The notes beneath the pieces are model-generated. The model was not told the origin of the DNA. It saw only the letters and a list, made by a program, of their open reading frames with translations, and searched no databases. This document shows, in pieces, positions 63,462-64,000 of a DNA stretch of 64,000 nt (position 1 is the first letter of the stretch; each line of letters begins with the position of its first letter). The stretch lies in assembly GCA_905221605.1 (NCBI GenBank), contig CAJNDS010002124.1, forward strand, positions 1,099,421-1,163,420, read 5' to 3'. Position numbers and translations under genes: made by a program. Source of the stretch: Symbiodinium natans. Its lineage: Eukaryota; Sar; Dinophyceae; Suessiales; Symbiodiniaceae.

Positions 63462-64000
63462 TAGGGTTTAGGGTTTAGGGTTCAGGGTTCAGGGTTCACG
63501 GCTCAGGGTTCAGGGTTCAGGGTTTAGGGTTCAGGAGGTTAAAGTCGGGTGTAGGGTTTGTGTAGGGGCATAAAGTTTAAGGTATGGTACTTGGACTAGT
63601 TTTTTTCTTGGGGGGGGGGGGGGGGGCTAGTTAGGCGCTTCTGCCAAAGCAAATTGATGGCGTTATTTGACGACTCTCCTTGTTTTACTAGAGGGTTTTC
63701 AATCACGTCTGCGTAAACGCTCCTTATACCTTCGGCCCTCAACCCTAAACCCTATGAACCCCGAAGCCTGATCCTTAAAGCCAGCAGGGGTGCCGAAAAT
63801 TGAGGGCGTTTTTCTGCAGCCCCAGCAGTTAGAGCCTCCAGCAAAAAGAGCCCCAAAGAAAGGCTGCAGGGTTCTGGTTTTCATTAACCCTAAACCCTTA
63901 AACCCTAAACACAACCCTAAACCCTAAACCCTAAACCCTAAACCTTGAACCTTGAACCTTGAACCTTGAACCTTAAACCCTAGCCCTACGCCCTCTACGT
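63462..64000. other. Intron continuation right of the LTR element
   Basis: TTTAGGG/TTCAGGG variants, a G run (63611-63626), then CCCTAAA units and a short AACCTTG heptamer block (63940-63975). The next dynein block is not seen. Confidence 0.65.

Noticed and set aside
63031-63462. 143-codon minus-strand frame starting in the LTR
   Set aside because: Begins exactly at the LTR and runs into the leader in a frame different from ORF1; the same start occurs in the other LTR, so it is LTR read-through.

Overview
The window looks like nuclear DNA of a core dinoflagellate, most likely a symbiodiniacean or other Suessiales. Three things point there: (i) heptamer TTTAGGG/CCCTAAA repeats (the plant-type telomere unit, also used by dinoflagellates) occur throughout as interstitial arrays; (ii) the inferred introns use GC, GT and GA donors with an AG|G acceptor, as dinoflagellate introns do; (iii) one gene encodes the RCC1-like repeat protein with the 'AFAAILGDGSVVTWG' motif that is abundant in these algae. 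Most open frames in the first 40 kb are read-through of telomere-like repeats and are not genes.

From about 10.05 to 54.59 kb on the + strand I read one gene, a dynein heavy chain (tail end, linker, and start of the segment before AAA1). It is cut into about 44 micro-exons of 32-91 bp (about 2.3 kb of coding sequence in 44.5 kb). The exons were found by eye: each carries a piece of the dynein pattern, they occur in the same order as in the protein family, and neighbouring exons join in phase (for example WM|YLENVF across 34755/35152 and PRFYFISNDDLLEILGQ|ARDPEQVQKHIKKCFE). The sequence is closest in my memory to the DNAH10 / inner-arm I1 type, but that subtype is inference. Further candidate exons between 0.4 and 9.7 kb may be its N-terminal tail. 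The motor domain must lie beyond the right edge.

The introns are a mosaic of telomere-like arrays, at least seven families of roughly 100-bp palindromic MITE-like elements, homopolymer tracts and decayed heptamer variants. Most introns begin with the G-strand repeat (TTTAGGG) and end with the C-strand repeat (CCCTAAA), so the two ends of one intron could pair in the pre-mRNA.

Inside one dynein intron (39.4-45.0 kb), on the same strand, lies a second gene (40.58-43.39 kb) with a ubiquitin-like N-terminus and about ten RCC1-like repeats. Between 54.67 and 63.46 kb, on the - strand and inside a TTTAGGG array in a dynein intron, lies a complete, recently inserted LTR element of 8.8 kb. Its LTRs differ by one indel, it has a copia-type internal tRNA-iMet primer site and a polypurine tract, and its LTR carries a spliced-leader-like motif. 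It encodes three large overlapping frames with WW, S1-like and five CCCH zinc-finger motifs but no visible reverse transcriptase, integrase or protease. It appears to be non-autonomous yet protein-coding, and is the best candidate here for something undescribed.
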